From assembly GCF_947179165.1 (NCBI RefSeq), contig NC_077243.1:51071001-51135000 (forward strand): a stretch of 64,000 bases of DNA, written 5' to 3'. This stretch comes from Solanum dulcamara. Lineage: Eukaryota; Streptophyta; Magnoliopsida; Solanales; Solanaceae. The notes under the pieces were generated by a model. That model was not told the DNA's origin and made no database searches. It saw nothing but the letters and a program-made list of their open reading frames with translations. Position 1 is the stretch's first letter. Every line of letters begins with the position of its first letter. This document shows, one piece after another, positions 47,169 to 60,216 of this stretch. Made by a program: the position numbers and the translations under genes.

Positions 47169-48626
47169 TATGTAACTTAAGATGCTGGAAAGTTGAGGTT
47201 TGTTGATGCTCATATTGCTTTCATGGTAAATAGTTTCTAGAGACGATGAGGCGAATATATTAAAAGTAATCCGTAAGAGGTATGTAAAGCTAACGTTTCC
47301 TTCTTTTGGCATTTTTTGACATAAGTATGTAAGGCTTAAACTTTCTTTTGGCATGTCTTTGGCATAAGTGTATTAAGCTTATTCTATCTCTTGGCATGTT
47401 TTGGGCACAAATATGTAAATTTAATCTTCCTTGTTGACATGGTTTCTATGACGCAAGTATATGACTTTTAGATGATCCCAAGGAAGTTCCTATTCTCAAA
47501 GCCGCTAGGATGGCCAACTTCTTGATTTTCCAAAAGATATTTGTTATGCCTTGATATGTGTATATGATTCCCAAAAGTTCTATTTTGATATAACCCATAG
47601 TAACTTTTAAAAGATACTTGATATGACTCTTGTCTTGATTTTTAATGATAGCTCATTTTGATTATTCCATCGAGTCTCAAATATAATTTAAATTACATAT
47701 TGTTTCTCAGTACTCCATTCGTGGATGCCTCAATGTTTTCTTTACCGAGCCCAGGTCAGGTTTTGTTATCGTGCGTACTTCTTTGCATTGTTTGTCGTGT
47801 CCCAACGTGAAGGGGAAGGTATGACCTGTACATGAGATTTGTAGAGTTATGACATGCCATGTACACATCTGATATGATATGATATGTTACAAAGATATTC
47901 CCTACTCTAGAGTTATGATGTGCTATGGCGCCAGTGAGAAGCGGTGACCACGATTTGTTCACCGAATCCCATAATGCAGCCGGATATGGCATATATTTTT
48001 CTGTATACCTTATTTGTGGTTATGATAAGCATTTTGATATTTCTGGATACCTTACTCATTTTTTCACATTCTTCTCTGGTAATGACTTTACTTATTACAG
48101 TCCATGGTTTATATACTCAGTACATATATCGTATTGACCCCTCTTTCTTTGGAGGGCTGCGTTTTATGATCGCAAGTATATATGTTCAATTTGGAGATCC
48201 GACAGCTTAGGGATTCCACTCAGCGATGTTGGAAGTGCTCCACTATTCCGGAGCCTAGCTTTTGATACTAGTCATTTGATATATATATATATATATATAT
48301 GTTTGTTTATTCAATGGTACGGCTGGGGCTATGTCCCTCCATAAGTTACCATTACTATTCTTAGAGGTCTGTAGACATGTGTATATGGATAATATGTGAG
48401 TTTTGTGAGATTATGGTCATACGATGAGTTGTAAATATTATTATGCTATGGCAGCCTTATCGGCTTACTTGCCCTTTCATAACATGATGCAAATGAAAGA
48501 GGCTACACGTGTATAAAAATTTTATCACCTGCTGGGGTTCATATGTATAGTTCTTATATCTGATAGATACATATACGGGGGTCTAGGTCCGACCCCAGTC
48601 GTAGCCCATGGGGATGGGTCTTGACA
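47169..48626 (+). repeat. 3' LTR of B, right part
   Basis: Continues B's 3' LTR after N. It aligns with B's 5' LTR from about 30406 on. It has a short TA tract near 48280-48300 and ends GGGATGGGTCTTGACA at 48626. Combined length with the left part is about 3.02 kb. Confidence 0.9.
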
Positions 48627-50110
48627 GGTGGTGTTATTGTGTAAAATGCTTCTGCATCATTGCTTGTGGTGGATGTTAAGTCCAAGCAACATAGTGATCC
48701 TTCTTTGGTTGAGTTGAAGAAAATGGTTTCTGAAAAAAAGACCATTAAGGCTTTTTCCCAAAGGGGAGATGGTGTCTTGAGGTATCAAGGATGATTATGT
48801 TTGCCTGATATTAATAGCTTGAGGAAAATGATTTTTTTAAGGCTCATAGTTCACGATATTCTATTCATCCATGTTGCATGAATATGTATCGTAATTTGAG
48901 AAAAGTGTATTGGTGGAATGTCATGAAGAGAGATATTGCGCAGTTTGTGGCTAATTTTCCTATTGTCAACAAGTGAAACTTGAGCATCAAAAATCGAGAG
49001 ATTTGTCTTAAAATATTAAGATTCGTACACGAAAGTGGGAAGCCTAGAATATGGACTTCATTACATGTTTTCCTTGTAATCGTAGGTAACATGATTCAGT
49101 TTGTGTAATTGTTGACCAAATGACTAAGTTGGCTTGTTTTCTTCTTGTTAAGACCTCATATTCAGCCGATGACTATGCTAAGTTGTATATTCGATACTTG
49201 GTTAAGCTTCATGGTGTCCCATTGTCTATCATATTAGATCGAGGTGCTCAGTTTATATCTCAGTTTTTTAGATCTTTCCAAAAGGGTCTTGGTACTCAAG
49301 TTAAGCTTAGTACAACTTTTCACCCTTAGATAGATGGTCAGGCTGAGTGAACCATTCAGACCATAAATGACATGTTGAGAGCCTGTGTCATTGATTTCAA
49401 AGGAAATTGGGTTGATATTTTGCCATTGATAGAGTTTGCATATAACAACAGTTATCATTCGAGCATTAAGATGGCTCATTTTCAGGTCTTATTTTATAGG
49501 AGGTGTAGGTTTCCTATCGATTGGTTTGAGTTTGTAAAGTTGCCCTGATAGGGCCTGAGTTTATACATGAAGCTATGGAGAAGGTGAGATTGATTAGACA
49601 AAGATTGAAGATAACCCAGAGTTGACAAAATTCCTATTCAAATATGAGGAGAAGACAGGTTGAATTTGAGATTAATGATTGGGTTTAATTGAGAATTTTA
49701 CTCATGAAGGGTGTGATCCATTTTTGTAAGATAGGGAAGCTAATTCCATTCTATGTTGGCCCATATCAGATTTTGAGGTGGATTGGCAAGGTGGCATATG
49801 ATTTAGTTTTGCCTTCAGATATGGAATTTGTGTATCTGGTGTTTCATGTCACCTTGTTGTGAAGGTTTGTTGGTGATACTAACTATATTGTGATATTGGA
49901 CAAAACTGATATTAAGGAGAGTCTCTCTTATGAGAAAGTCCTAGTTGAGATCCTAAACCAGCAAGTTAGGAAGTTAAGAATCAAGAAAGTAGCTTCAATC
50001 AAGGTTTTATGGAGGAACCAAGTGGTTGAGAGTGCTATTTGGGAAGACGAAGCCATTATAATGTCTTGATATCCTCATATCTTTCCTTCCGTGCCTAGTT
50101 GAGGTATTGA
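48627..50110 (+). pseudogene. C pol part 2: integrase and chromodomain-like tail
   Basis: Resumes C pol after B with SLVVDVKSKQHSDPSLVELK (linker after RNase H). Integrase follows: KVYWWN near 48910 (zinc domain), DQMTKLACFLLVKTSYSADD at 49113-49175, ILDRGAQFISQFF near 49235 (second catalytic Asp kept), IDGQAE near 49335 (Glu kept), [15 protein letters not shown] near 49440. Then SH3-like and chromodomain-like parts: MRRRQVEFEINDWV near 49640-49685, KEKVLVEILNQQVRKL-type sequence near 49940 and KVLWRNQVVESAIWEDEA near 50000-50060. Numerous stops and at least two frame changes occur. Inactive. Confidence 0.85.
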
Positions 50111-50343
50111 GTTCCTTCATTATTCATTTAACCTAAATCAAGTGTATCAGTCATTCTCATATTTTGACATGTATTCATGTTCATGAAATAAGTTTTATAT
50201 CATGTTTTAACTTGGGATTGAATATTCCATATTTTATACATTCGAGATGTTTTGCATTCATGTTTTCCAGCTATGTTCCTTTCATATTCCATTCATGCTA
50301 GTTGAGTCCCATTCGAGGATGAATGTTCCCAAGGGGGAGATAT
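50111..50343 (+). other. C 3' untranslated region and polypurine tract
   Basis: Non-coding. It ends with AAGGGGGAGATAT just before the LTR, the plus-strand primer tract. Confidence 0.6.
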
Positions 50344-51698
50344 TGTAAGACCCCAAAAGTTGGAAAGTCAGAAATATGAGGTACAAAGGAAGTTTGTCAA
50401 AATATCTCATCTTTTGGAAATAGATGGTCCTTCATGGCCGTAGTGCTCTCCACAAGCCATGGAGAGTTACTGTGAATATCACCACTTAAAGGGAAAAATT
50501 ATGAGGAGGGACCATAGATATCTTCAATTCTTGTGGTGTGTTCTGTGAAGTCCACTCCTCAAACTCCTCTTTAGGATGTGCCCCCGTAGAGGTCACCCTA
50601 ACAACCCTAATTTCCCTGAGCTCAAGCCTGTCACCATGACCACCACCATCAGCCGTGGTGAGGTTCACACACCATAGTGGGTCCCTGATCTAGTTATAGT
50701 TTAACTTTTAAGTTTGGGGTAGTTTGGTCATTCCCTATGCTTTTAGTAATGAATGTAAATGGTTTTGGGGGATTTATTCTAACCTATTAACTTCCCTAAT
50801 CCCTTCTAACCCTCTCATTCTCACCCTAACACTCTAAATCAAAAAATTTCTCTCCAAAAGTATTCTCTCCAAGTCTTCTTCTACCTCAAGTAAATTCTAA
50901 GGATTTCTTCATGGCCAAACTTCCATTATCTGCAATTTAGGGCTTATAAAGGTCAAAGGAATTTGGGAATTCATCCTTGGTCCTGGGCCCTTTCACAATG
51001 GAATCTTAAAGATTTCTTCTCAAAATCTCTTATGAATTCTTCTTCTAGAATCCCTAATTTCATGATTTGCATTAGGCTCTTCTTAACTTTGATATATTTC
51101 AATGTTATTAGCTTAATTATGTATAATTCATATTAAATTGCATTATTTCAAGATGAATGTCAAAGACCTATGCTATATAATAGTTTCAAGTTTGATTTAT
51201 GAGTTTTGATCTTGGTTTTCAAGTTATTTCAATAAAAGTTTTATAAATGATGTTCATAGATGCTTTAAGTAAGAAATTATGAATGATGTTTCAATGATGC
51301 TATAAGAAAAGAAGTTATAGTGCAATAAGTAGAATTTTTGCATAATCATGTTAAAGAAGTTAAGGGTTGTGATGGAATTTCCTCATATATTCATGATGAA
51401 GTTGATAGATCAACTACTCTTATGTTATTTTATAAAGATGGATTAGTATCTATTATGACCTTTTCGAATGATGTTAATTACTATGTGTTCATGAGAGTTT
51501 TGTTAGGACAAATACTTAGCACAAAGAGGACTTTAAGGTGGGCTTCATTCCGGTAGCTATTGTAGCTACCCAAGCGATCTTGTGGAACCACATTTAGAAA
51601 AAGTTAAAGAGAGTAAATTGATAGAGTATAGCCTAGTAAGGCAGCCTCCCTATTCTCGATGTGGGGATAATTGAATTCCATGTAATAGCTCATATATG
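50344..51698 (+). repeat. 3' LTR of C, cut by D
   Basis: Start TGTAAGACCCCAAAAGTTGG. It runs to 51698 where D's LTR begins. The last part (AATTGAATTCCATGTAATAG) matches X2 near 10580. The remaining 3' end of this LTR is not found right of D, so D's far side has been deleted or rearranged. Confidence 0.8.
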
Positions 51699-53771
51699 TG
51701 TCACGACCCAAGCCTAGGGCCTAGATGTGACAGGTCGAATGAGGAACCCAGAGGTACCTCACCCAAGTCTCTTTGAATTCATTTAGCTTTTAATAGGTAA
51801 TGACATTCAATAACAAGTGGAAATAAAAGGGGAAAGAGGGACTAAGGGAAACATCATCGAATAAGAGTCGCTATCCACTTTAGATCATCATACATTTATG
51901 TCCAAACATACCTTTGCTAAAAGACATGGCGAGGGTTAAGACATGTTCCTAGCTCACCCTCAATTGAAATGGAAAAATAAATACCATAAAAGGTATCCAA
52001 ACGTCTTTACATATCATAAGCTAGAAAGGAAAAGAATGTTGTTCCCAAAACATCGAAACTCACCAAAATAGTAGCCTTCAATGAATCCAACAAACCACGT
52101 GGAGGTAAGTATGGAGACACATCGGTCCCTACATGGTGACATCATGTAGGCAATAGATTATGCATTAGGACTTTGAATGTAATAAGTATGTAGGCATGCA
52201 TTAATAATGAAGAAACATTAATCATTATATAGAGTGGAACATAATGGAATGCATACATGATCAATCAATAAATAGCATTTGAAATATTCATTTAAGAAAA
52301 ATAACCATAACCAATATTTAAGACCATGCGAGCTATTACAAGAAATCCAACATAACCCCCTGCGTTGGAACGGGGAGTCTACTTACCGGGTAGAACTCCA
52401 TTACTTCATTCATTTTTTTAGCTTTAACTTTAAGGGCTTTTGTGTATCCACAAGCCCAAAGCGTACAAGGGCTCCTATGTTGGCATATAGTTATATCACA
52501 CAAGGGGTTTCTACTAAGATTCCCTTACCAAACTCTACCTCAATGCCTCATTCGGTGTTAAGTCAAATCCTACAAAATGATACATATCATAGAATCATAA
52601 ACATACATATGCTTTGAGACATCAATTCATCATTCGGTAGAATAGGTCATTAAAACTTGATGACTCAAATGTGAGAATTGTCCTTATCACATAGAATACA
52701 TTCTCTGGCTAAGATTCTATTTCATTATCATTCAATCATTCTTTTAAATACCATCACATTCATAGTAAATAAACCTTTGTAAACATTAGGTTAAAACCCA
52801 TTTCAATCAATTCAACATTTCTTTAAAAGTAATGGTAAAACATGGTGGGTTTACCCAATTCAACTTCAAAGCATTTATATCAATTTTAAACATACTTGAA
52901 AAAACCCACCAATTCACTTTAAAACCCCTTTCATGCTTCACATAAGGACCTTTGTTAAATCATCAATTCCATGAAATTAATAGCCAATATAAGCGAAGAT
53001 AGGTAAATAGACTTAAAGTATTCATTAATCTATGCATTTGAAAATCATGATATGAAAACCCATAAAATTCACAACTGAAATTGAGTTGTTAAGTTAGAAA
53101 AATACTTGGGCTCCATGGGTGGAAGAACCCATTAATGATACCCCCATACCTTGGGGGATAAAGGCCTAATGAAAGCTTAAAAATGAAGACTTGAAGACTT
53201 GGAATGAAACCCTAACTTCCCTTGGTGAAGAAGAAGACCTTGAGAGGAGGAAGGGTTTTGTGAGGGACTTAATATGAGAAATGAGAGACTTGGAAAGGAT
53301 TAGGGTCCTTAGATAGGGTGGATTTCAATCCCAAAATGACAATACTTCAATATTAAAACATAAAAAGGACTAAAATGCCTCTTTTAAAAAGCCTAACGGA
53401 CTGACCCTATGAGTGGTCCTTACGAGTTGTAGACCCTTCTACCACTTGTAGAGAGGACTCACACTGCAGATTCTGAGAAAGACCTTAAGAATTGACCTTA
53501 TGAACTTCCTCTATGATGCATTCTTACGAGTCATTAACTTGAAGATGAGTCATAGACTCAAGTTGTTGTACAGGTTTGGACAACCTGCAAATCTATGCCT
53601 CTCAACTTATAAACTTGCCCCTCACTTGGTCCAATTTCCTTTTCCCCAGCACCCTCTCTACGAAGCGACTCGTAGAGGTACCTATGACTCATAGGTGGAC
53701 TCGTAGACTTGGGGGCAGTTCACTTTTTAGATTCTCTTTCATTTTGACTTTTTAACTTACGGGGTCTTACA
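51699..53771 (-). repeat. 3' LTR of D
   Basis: Minus strand start TGTAAGACCCC at 53771, end GGGTCGTGACA at 51699, 2073 bp. Polypurine tract CCAAGAGAGAGATAT (minus strand) just outside, at about 53772-53786. Shares CACGTGG and TTTTGGTGAGTTT-type words with X2. Confidence 0.85.
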
Positions 53772-54039
53772 ATATCTCTCTCTTGGGAATATTTATCCTC
53801 GAATGAGATTTAACTAGCATAGAAATGACAGGAATTGAAGACTAGCAACCCAACATGAACTACAATGACATTTTGAAATTCATAGAACATGAGATCTTTA
53901 AACTTAGCATACAACATGACTTTAAAACTTTAACTTCATGAACATGCATGCATATGAAAGACTCGAGAAAATCTGAAACGTAAGAGTCTTAACAATTGAG
54001 CATGAATAATTTAGAACCTTAGGCTTGAGTAAAATGAAA

Positions 54040-55660
54040 AAGATGAGAGTATTACTTCATTATATCCCCTTCCGCTTCCCATGTAGCACTTTCGACTTGT
54101 TTATTTCTTCAAAAGACCTTAACGGATGCAACTGCCTTGTTCCTCAATCTCTTAACTTGTCGGTCCAATATTTCAACTGGAACCTCTTCATAGGTCAAGT
54201 TTTCTTCAATATTCACCACTTCCAAAGGTATAATGAAACTTGGATTTCCCACATATTTCCTCAACATCGCTAAATGAAATACCTAATGAAGCATGACAAT
54301 TTCTAATAGAAACTCAAAATCATAAGTAGCCTTACCAACATGTCTCAAGATTCTATACTGCCATACATGTCTAGGACTCAACTTTCTTTTTTTATCAAAT
54401 CAAACTACACCCTTCATGGGTGAAACCTTCAAGTATACCTAATCATCTACACTAAACTCAAGATCTCTTCTCCTATTATTGAAATATGACATTTGGCGAC
54501 TTTGAGCCATAACCTTTCTCTAATGACTCTCACCTTTTCCATAGAACCAAGCACCAAATTTAGACCCAATAAGGTTATCTCACCTACTTCAAACCAACCA
54601 ATCGGAGACTTGCGTCATCTCTCATACAAAGCCTCAAATGGTGCCATCTCAATACTTGAGTGGTACCTATTGTTCTATGCGAACTCAATGAGCAATAGAT
54701 TGTCATCCCAACTCCCTTTGAACGCCAACACACAAGCCCTTAACATATCCTCTAGTGTTTGAATTGTCTGTTCAGCTTGCCCATTGGTTTCGGGATGGAA
54801 TGTTGTACTTAGCTTCACATTGATACCTAGTACCCTTTGAAATGATTTCCAAAAATGAGAAGTAAATTAGGTACCACATCCAAAATAATTGGCAAAGGTA
54901 CACTATGCAACCTTACCAATTCCCAAATATACAACTTCGCATAATCTTCGGTGTTATAAGATGTCTTGACTAGTAGGAAGTGAGCCAACTTTGTCATTCT
55001 ATCAATAATCACCTAAATTGATTCATGATATTTTCGAGTTTGAGGAAAATTCACTACAAAGTTCATGTTCAGATCTTCCGACTTCCAAGTGAGTATTTCA
55101 ATGTCTTGAGCTAGGCCACTCGACTTTTGATGTTCGGCCTTAACTTGTTGGCAATTTGGAAATTCATCCACGAACCTTGCTATGTCATTTTTCATACCAC
55201 TCCACCAATAAATCTCCTTTAAGTCTCGGTAAATTTTTGTCAAACTAGGGGGAGTAGAATATGAACAATTATTAGCCTCCTTTAAGATCAAACCCCTTAG
55301 AAAATATACATATGGAACATTAACTGGTCTTGGAAATGAAGTAACCCATCTCCTCCTTGTGAAAATACTTCTACTTTCTTTTCTTTCACCAATTTCTTTA
55401 ACTCCACCAACGTCAGGTCAAAGTCTTGTTTTGACTTCACATTACTATCAAAGATGATTCAGAATCATTATGCACAAACACACCACCATTATCGGAATCG
55501 CTCAACTTTGACCCCAATCTAGACAACCAGTGAACTTTCTTTACCAACTCTCTCTTCCCTTCATCAACTTGAGCCACACTCTCCATAAATACCCTACTAA
55601 GTGCATCAGCAATAACATTGGCTTTACGTGGATAATAATGCACACTCATTTAATAATCCT
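54040..55660 (-). pseudogene. D integrase and chromodomain-like tail (with end of RNase H linker)
   Basis: Minus strand. The linker open at 55437-55649 reads YYPRKANVIADALSRV, end of RNase H. The integrase zinc domain at 55013-55291 reads KIYRDLKEIYWWSGM and DEFPNCQQVKAEH. Both His and the first Cys of the HHCC motif are changed (Asn or Cys, Pro, Phe). The catalytic core at 54827-55012 reads MIIDRMTKLAHFLLVKTSY but the second Asp box is frameshifted (IILDVVPNLL). SH3-like and chromodomain-like remains run down to about 54050, split by stops. Inactive. Confidence 0.8.
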
Positions 55661-56690
55661 TGAGGAGTTCAACCCACCACATTTGCCTTAGGTTGAGGTC
55701 TTTTTGGGTGAACACATATTGGAGACTTTTGTGATCCATATACACATCTACATGTACCCCATAGAGGCAATGCCACCAAATATTTAGAGAAAATACAACA
55801 GCCACAAACTCAAGATCATGGGTAGGGTAATTGCGCCCATGTACCTTTAATTGCCTAAAAGTATTAAGCTATAAACTTTTCGTTTTTAGTCAAGACATAA
55901 CCAAAACCAACCCTTGAAGATACTTTGCCTTCTGTTGGGTCAATTTCATCATAGGAGTGAGATAGAAGAGAATCCTTCAACGAACCTTCTATAATATCTA
56001 TCTAGGCCCAAGAACTTCTTAATGTACGAAGGAGTCAATGGTCTAGGCCAATTCCTCACCGCCTCCGTCTTCTTAGGATCAACCTTGATCCCATCACTGG
56101 ACACTATGTGACCAAGGAATGCCACCTCTTTCAACCAAAACTCACATTTTTTAAACTTGGAAAATAATTTCCTATCCCTCAAGTTTGGAGCATGATTCTC
56201 AAATGACCCATATATTCTTTCTCACCCCGAGAGTAAACCAAAATATTGTCAATGAAGACCACCACAAAAGTATCAAGATAGGGTTTAAATACCCTATTCA
56301 TTGATCCATTAACATCGCCGGTGCATTTTTCAATCCAAATGACATAACTTAAAATTCAAAGTGACCATACCTTGTACGAAATGCCATATTGGGAATGTCA
56401 CACTCCCTTACCTTTAATTGATGATAGCCAGACTGAGGGTCAATCTTTGAAAAATGACTTTTCCTTTGCAATTGGTCAAACAAATCACCTATCCTAGGAA
56501 GCAGATATTTGTTCTTAATGGTCACCTTTTTCAATTGATGGTAGTGTATGTACATCCGAAGTGATCCATCCTTCTTTCTCACAAACAACACGGGAGCACC
56601 CCATGAAGAGATACTTGGCCTTATAAATTCTTTTTCCAACAAGTCCTTTACTTGTTCCCTTAACTTCTTTAATTCTGTCGGGGCCATCCG
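55660..56690 (-). pseudogene. D reverse transcriptase and RNase H
   Basis: Minus strand. An open frame at 56349-56687 (112 codons) reads [32 protein letters not shown] and [19 protein letters not shown], with the first RT catalytic Asp kept. After a frameshift the palm box reads [12 protein letters not shown]: the catalytic FIDD is FIDN, through the codon at 56245-56247. A further open piece, 55949-56182, holds FLGHIVSSDGIKVDPKKTEA and FLGLDRYYRRFVEGFSSI. RNase H to the left is badly decayed. Confidence 0.85.
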
Positions 56691-56699
56691 ATAGGGAGG

Positions 56700-57330
56700 A
56701 ATAAAGATAGGTTAGGTATCGGGATGAAGATCGATACCAAAATCAACTTCCCTTTCAGGAGGGACACCGTGGAGGTCATGGGGAAAGACATAAGGAAATT
56801 CATTCACCACAGGAACCGACTCAAGAGAAGAAATTTTAGAGTTGACATCTCTAACCCTTACACTATGATAAATATAACCCTTAGCAATCAATTTTTAGGC
56901 CTTAAGACAAGAAATGAACCTACCCTTAACTATCGAATAATGACCATTCCATTCAAGAATAGGCTCACTTGGAAAATGAAACTTGACTTTACAAGTCCTA
57001 CAGTCTATAGTGGCATATGATGCATGTAACAAATCTAACCCAAGAGTAACATCAAAATCTAGCATGTGAACCTCAATGATATCACAAGGAACAACGTTTT
57101 TCAAAACAGACTCGGGAGAACCCTTATACTTTTCTAGCAACAACCAACTCTCCAATAGAGATAGACACCAAATAGGCTTCTAACAACATTTTCGGTACCA
57201 CATCAAACCTATTTGCAAGGAATGAAGTAACAAATAAAAAATTTGCACCCGAATCTAATAAGACATACACATCAAAAACAAAGACTTTTAATGTACCGGT
57301 AACAACATCAAGCCCTTCCTCAACCTCTTA
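56700..57330 (-). pseudogene. D protease region
   Basis: Minus strand. The frame around 57200-57290 reads DVYVLLDSGANFLFVTSFLA, a gypsy aspartic protease with the DSGA active site intact. The downstream part, open at 56895-57155, reads DFDVTLGLDLLHASYATIDC, the second conserved protease stretch. A frame break lies between the two. The sequence to 56700 is linker. Confidence 0.8.
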
Positions 57331-58440
57331 TCTCCCATAAAAGGCATCAAACTGACTGGTGCGTTGGACACTCCCTTGAGCTTGTTCACCATGATCAACT
57401 TGGCCTTGAGGCCTACCACCACCACATCTAAAATCTCTAGCTTGGTGGCCCATCTTACCACACTTGAAACATGCATTGGAGCTTGCTAAGTATTTCTCTT
57501 TGTTATTCTTCCCATACTTCTTGCAGGGGAAAGATTGAACACCCGCATTCTCCCTTGGTACCCTAGGATTTGCACCCTTGTCCTTGTTGAACCTTGAGGG
57601 GGATTATTGGTAGAACCTTGCCCAACAAATGGTTGCCTACTTTGACCTTTTCTACCACCACTATAACTGGAACTTTGGTTATTGAACCTTTCAACATCAA
57701 CTCTAGCCTTCTTGAACCATCTTGACCTCACCCTTATCTTCTCCTCTTCAATTTGTTCTATATAAGTCATAAGTTGGGAGATGTCCATATCATTCACCAA
57801 TATAGCTATTTTACACTCCTTGGACACCAAACTAGAAACATTGAAGATGAATTTTCTCATCCTTGCCCTTGGGTCGAAGATCATGAAAGGAGCATAATTA
57901 CATAATTTGGTGAACTTGAGGGCATACTACCTTACACTCATGCTCCCTTGTAGAAGCTTGATGAAATCTTGAATCTTTGTCTCCCTTAGCTCCAAAGGGA
58001 AGAACAATCTAGAAAGGTGCCCTTGAACTCTTTCCATCATATGGGTCCCATATCTTCACCCCTCTCAACAGCCCATTGCTCATACCACACCCTTTCTACA
58101 CCTTTAAATTGATAGGCCACTAGCTCAGCCTTTTCATTTGAAAGCATACCCATGATAACCATAATCATATAGACCTCCTTAATAAAGTCTATAGGGTCCT
58201 TATCTACCTTGGAACTATCAAATTTGGGTGGATTAATTCTCTTAATATCTTGAATCCTAGAAGCCAGAGTGGGAAATTTAGGTAAAGGAGGAGCAACGCC
58301 TTGATTGGTTTGGTTAGCTACAGTCACCCAATAATGTGATGATGTTTTAAAACTCTGCATGGGTAACTCCTTCCTTATAAGAAGCCTCAGAAACCAGAGG
58401 AATGGGGATCTCATTAGCATCTATTGCTCTAAGTAGAGAT
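57331..58440 (-). pseudogene. D gag (capsid and zinc knuckle), frameshifted
   Basis: Minus strand. The frame at 58037-58420 contains SRIQDIKRINPPKFDSSKVD, DPIDFIKEVYMIMVIMG and VAYQFKGVERVWYEQW, a retrotransposon gag domain. After a break, the frame at 57486-57884 carries RARMRKFIFNVSSLVSKECK and MDISQLMTYIEQIEEEK. The nucleocapsid knuckle near 57440-57480 reads CFKCGKMGHQARDF: the last Cys of CCHC is Phe, the same replacement seen in E2. A stop and two frame changes make it inactive. Confidence 0.8.
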
Positions 58441-58655
58441 GTTATTTCTTGAGGCATTATCTAGAGAGCACAAAATAATTTCTTAGTTAGAGGAAGTCTT
58501 ACGATAACTCTAGGGAATGAAATGAATCATGAAAGAAGGGATAACTTTCCTAAAGACTTATAGTCTCCTTTTATAGTTGTGGAGAACTTCATAACCACGA
58601 ATAAGAACCCATTTAACATGATATGTTGGACTCCGAGGACCATTCAAAACCTCGA

Positions 58656-58667
58656 GCTCTGATACCA
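58656..58667 (-). other. D primer-binding site (tRNA-iMet)
   Basis: Minus strand TGGTATCAGAGC, perfect, four bases after the LTR end TGACA at 58672. Confidence 0.9.
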
Positions 58668-58671
58668 AGTT

Positions 58672-58840
58672 TGTCATGACCCAAGCATAGGGCCTAGATG
58701 CGACATAACAAATGAGGAACCCAGAGTAACCTCACCCAAGACTTTTAGCATTCATTTGGATTTTCATAGGTAATGAAATTCAATTACAAGTGGAAATAAA
58801 AGGGTAAAGAGGGACTAAGGGAAACATCATAGAATAAGAG
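58672..58840 (-). repeat. 5' LTR stub of D
   Basis: Only the last ~170 bp of the LTR remain. They match 51699-51880 closely. Homology stops near 58840, where the Athila-like region begins. Confidence 0.8.
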
Positions 58841-58899
58841 TCTAATCTTGGGTGCATTTATGGATCTAATAGCAAATAAAACCCATAATTCATAATCAA

Positions 58900-60208
58900 G
58901 TGGAAAGAAAATTCTTATAGTTAAGTTCATATTTTAGCATATTTGTGTATTGTTGTAAACAATTAATATGATTAGACACTTAAGGACGTATTGAGGAAGA
59001 ATGGACATTCAAAATATGATTAGATTGAAAGTGGAGCTCTAAGGAGAACTTGGGAATAAATGCAGAGAAAATGCATCATTTTAGAATGTGTTCGCGTCGC
59101 ACACAGAGCTTCATTGATTTAATTCCAATACTTAGAATTTATTTGACATAATAGGGTGGTGCGCACCAGGTCCACGTCGCGGACCTGGTTCAAGATAGAA
59201 AAAAATTTCATTGACACAAATAACGCAATATTGTACTAAACTAAACCAAGTCCGCATCACGGAATTCAGTGCGGTTATTTTAACTCCTCATTTTTAGTGG
59301 TTATAAATAGCACCTATAGATATTTTGTTGTAGATCTAGATCAGATTGTCGGATTTGGACTAAAGGAGACGAAGGAAGAACTAATTTTGGGTGATATTTT
59401 ATTCTTTTCTTTCAATTGAATTCATGTTTTTATGTTATTAATGATTGATGTAATTATGTTATAAATTATGAGTGGCAAAATCCCCTTGTTCCTGAGTTGT
59501 ATACACAAGATAAAGATTTAAATCTTATTTGCTTTGGTTGAAAATGGGTTTTTGTATGTGATTACTCCTATATTTTTGTTTTGATTGTTTAAATGCTTGA
59601 TCATCATTAAAACAAATTTGTTGTCCACCTAGAACTCGGAAGATGGAAAGGGGATAAAATACTAGAATATAGGGAGCATGTTTGTCCTAGAATTTCCTAA
59701 AAGAATTCGTGTATAGAATGACCGTGACACATATCTATACACCATGTTTGGTTACTAAAAAGGATGATATGATTAATGCATTTTTGTTGGTTCATGCTAA
59801 TTCCTGCTCAACGATGTAGTTAAGCTGTCAACAAAAGTAGCCAATTAGAGATCGGAAGATTATAATTGTCAAATCAACCCTGTAAATCAGTAATCAAAAG
59901 ACCCATTGGATACCAAAGTAAAGGATGTCAGATCGGAAATCTATAAGCACTATAACCCTGTGACTCTTTCTTAAATTTATAAAATTTCTCTAATATCTTT
60001 GAATCATTTTCTTATATCATTTTGTTTGTATAATTATTTTATATATAAATAAACTCAACTATTTACTCACAAACATGAATAATTTGATTCATTGAAAACC
60101 TAACCAATGCCTAATACAACTTTCCTGTGGGTTCAAAATCCGACTCTCAAAAAGGGTCACTATATTATTTTTGAGACCGCGTACATTTGCGTATTCATTT
60201 GGATGCCA
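58900..60208 (+). repeat. Athila-like 5' LTR (start uncertain)
   Basis: It contains CGTCGCGGACCTGG-type words near 59170-59190 and 59250, a TATA box TTATAAATAG at 59301-59310 and ends near 60208, shortly before the primer site. The left end is not defined. Confidence 0.6.
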
Positions 60209-60216
60209 TAGGTTTT

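Larger units (their letters stand above)
28892..48626 (+). mobile_element. Family A non-autonomous gypsy element B, split by N
   Basis: 5' LTR 28892-31880, interior 31881-34966 (3.1 kb), 3' LTR 34967-36529 continued at 47169-48626. Flanks are TGTGG on the left and GGTGG on the right, a target duplication with one mismatch, inside the pol of C. The interior lacks gag, protease and RT and carries a decayed integrase. Unlike G and N it has no 5S-like segment. N inserted in its 3' LTR. The LTR pair differs by roughly 7% by eye over the first ~420 bp, so B is older than N. Confidence 0.85.
27667..51698 (+). mobile_element. Gypsy (chromovirus-type) element C, split by B
   Basis: Plus strand. RT to RNase H at 27667-28891, interrupted by element B (28892-48626), then the end of the RNase H/linker, integrase and chromodomain-like tail at 48627-50110, a 3' untranslated part and the 3' LTR from 50344. 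Reading continues across B at the same point of pol, so this is one element. Gag, protease and 5' LTR are missing to the left, where G lies. The 3' LTR is cut at 51698 by D. Confidence 0.85.
51699..58840 (-). mobile_element. Gypsy (chromovirus-type) element D, nearly full-length
   Basis: Minus strand: 5' LTR stub 58672-~58840, primer site, gag, protease, RT, RNase H, integrase, chromodomain-like tail and complete 3' LTR 51699-53771. It is the only element here with all domains in order, but every gene is broken. It inserted into the 3' LTR of C. The 5' LTR is truncated to about 170 bp, so age and target duplication cannot be read. Confidence 0.85.

Noticed and set aside
51338..51556. 72-codon open frame in C's 3' LTR as a possible small gene
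   Set aside because: It lies wholly within an LTR that has homologues elsewhere in the window without the frame, and shows no domain or start context.
52279..52617. 112-codon plus-strand frame as a host gene
   Set aside because: It is antisense to the D 3' LTR and no coding motif is visible.
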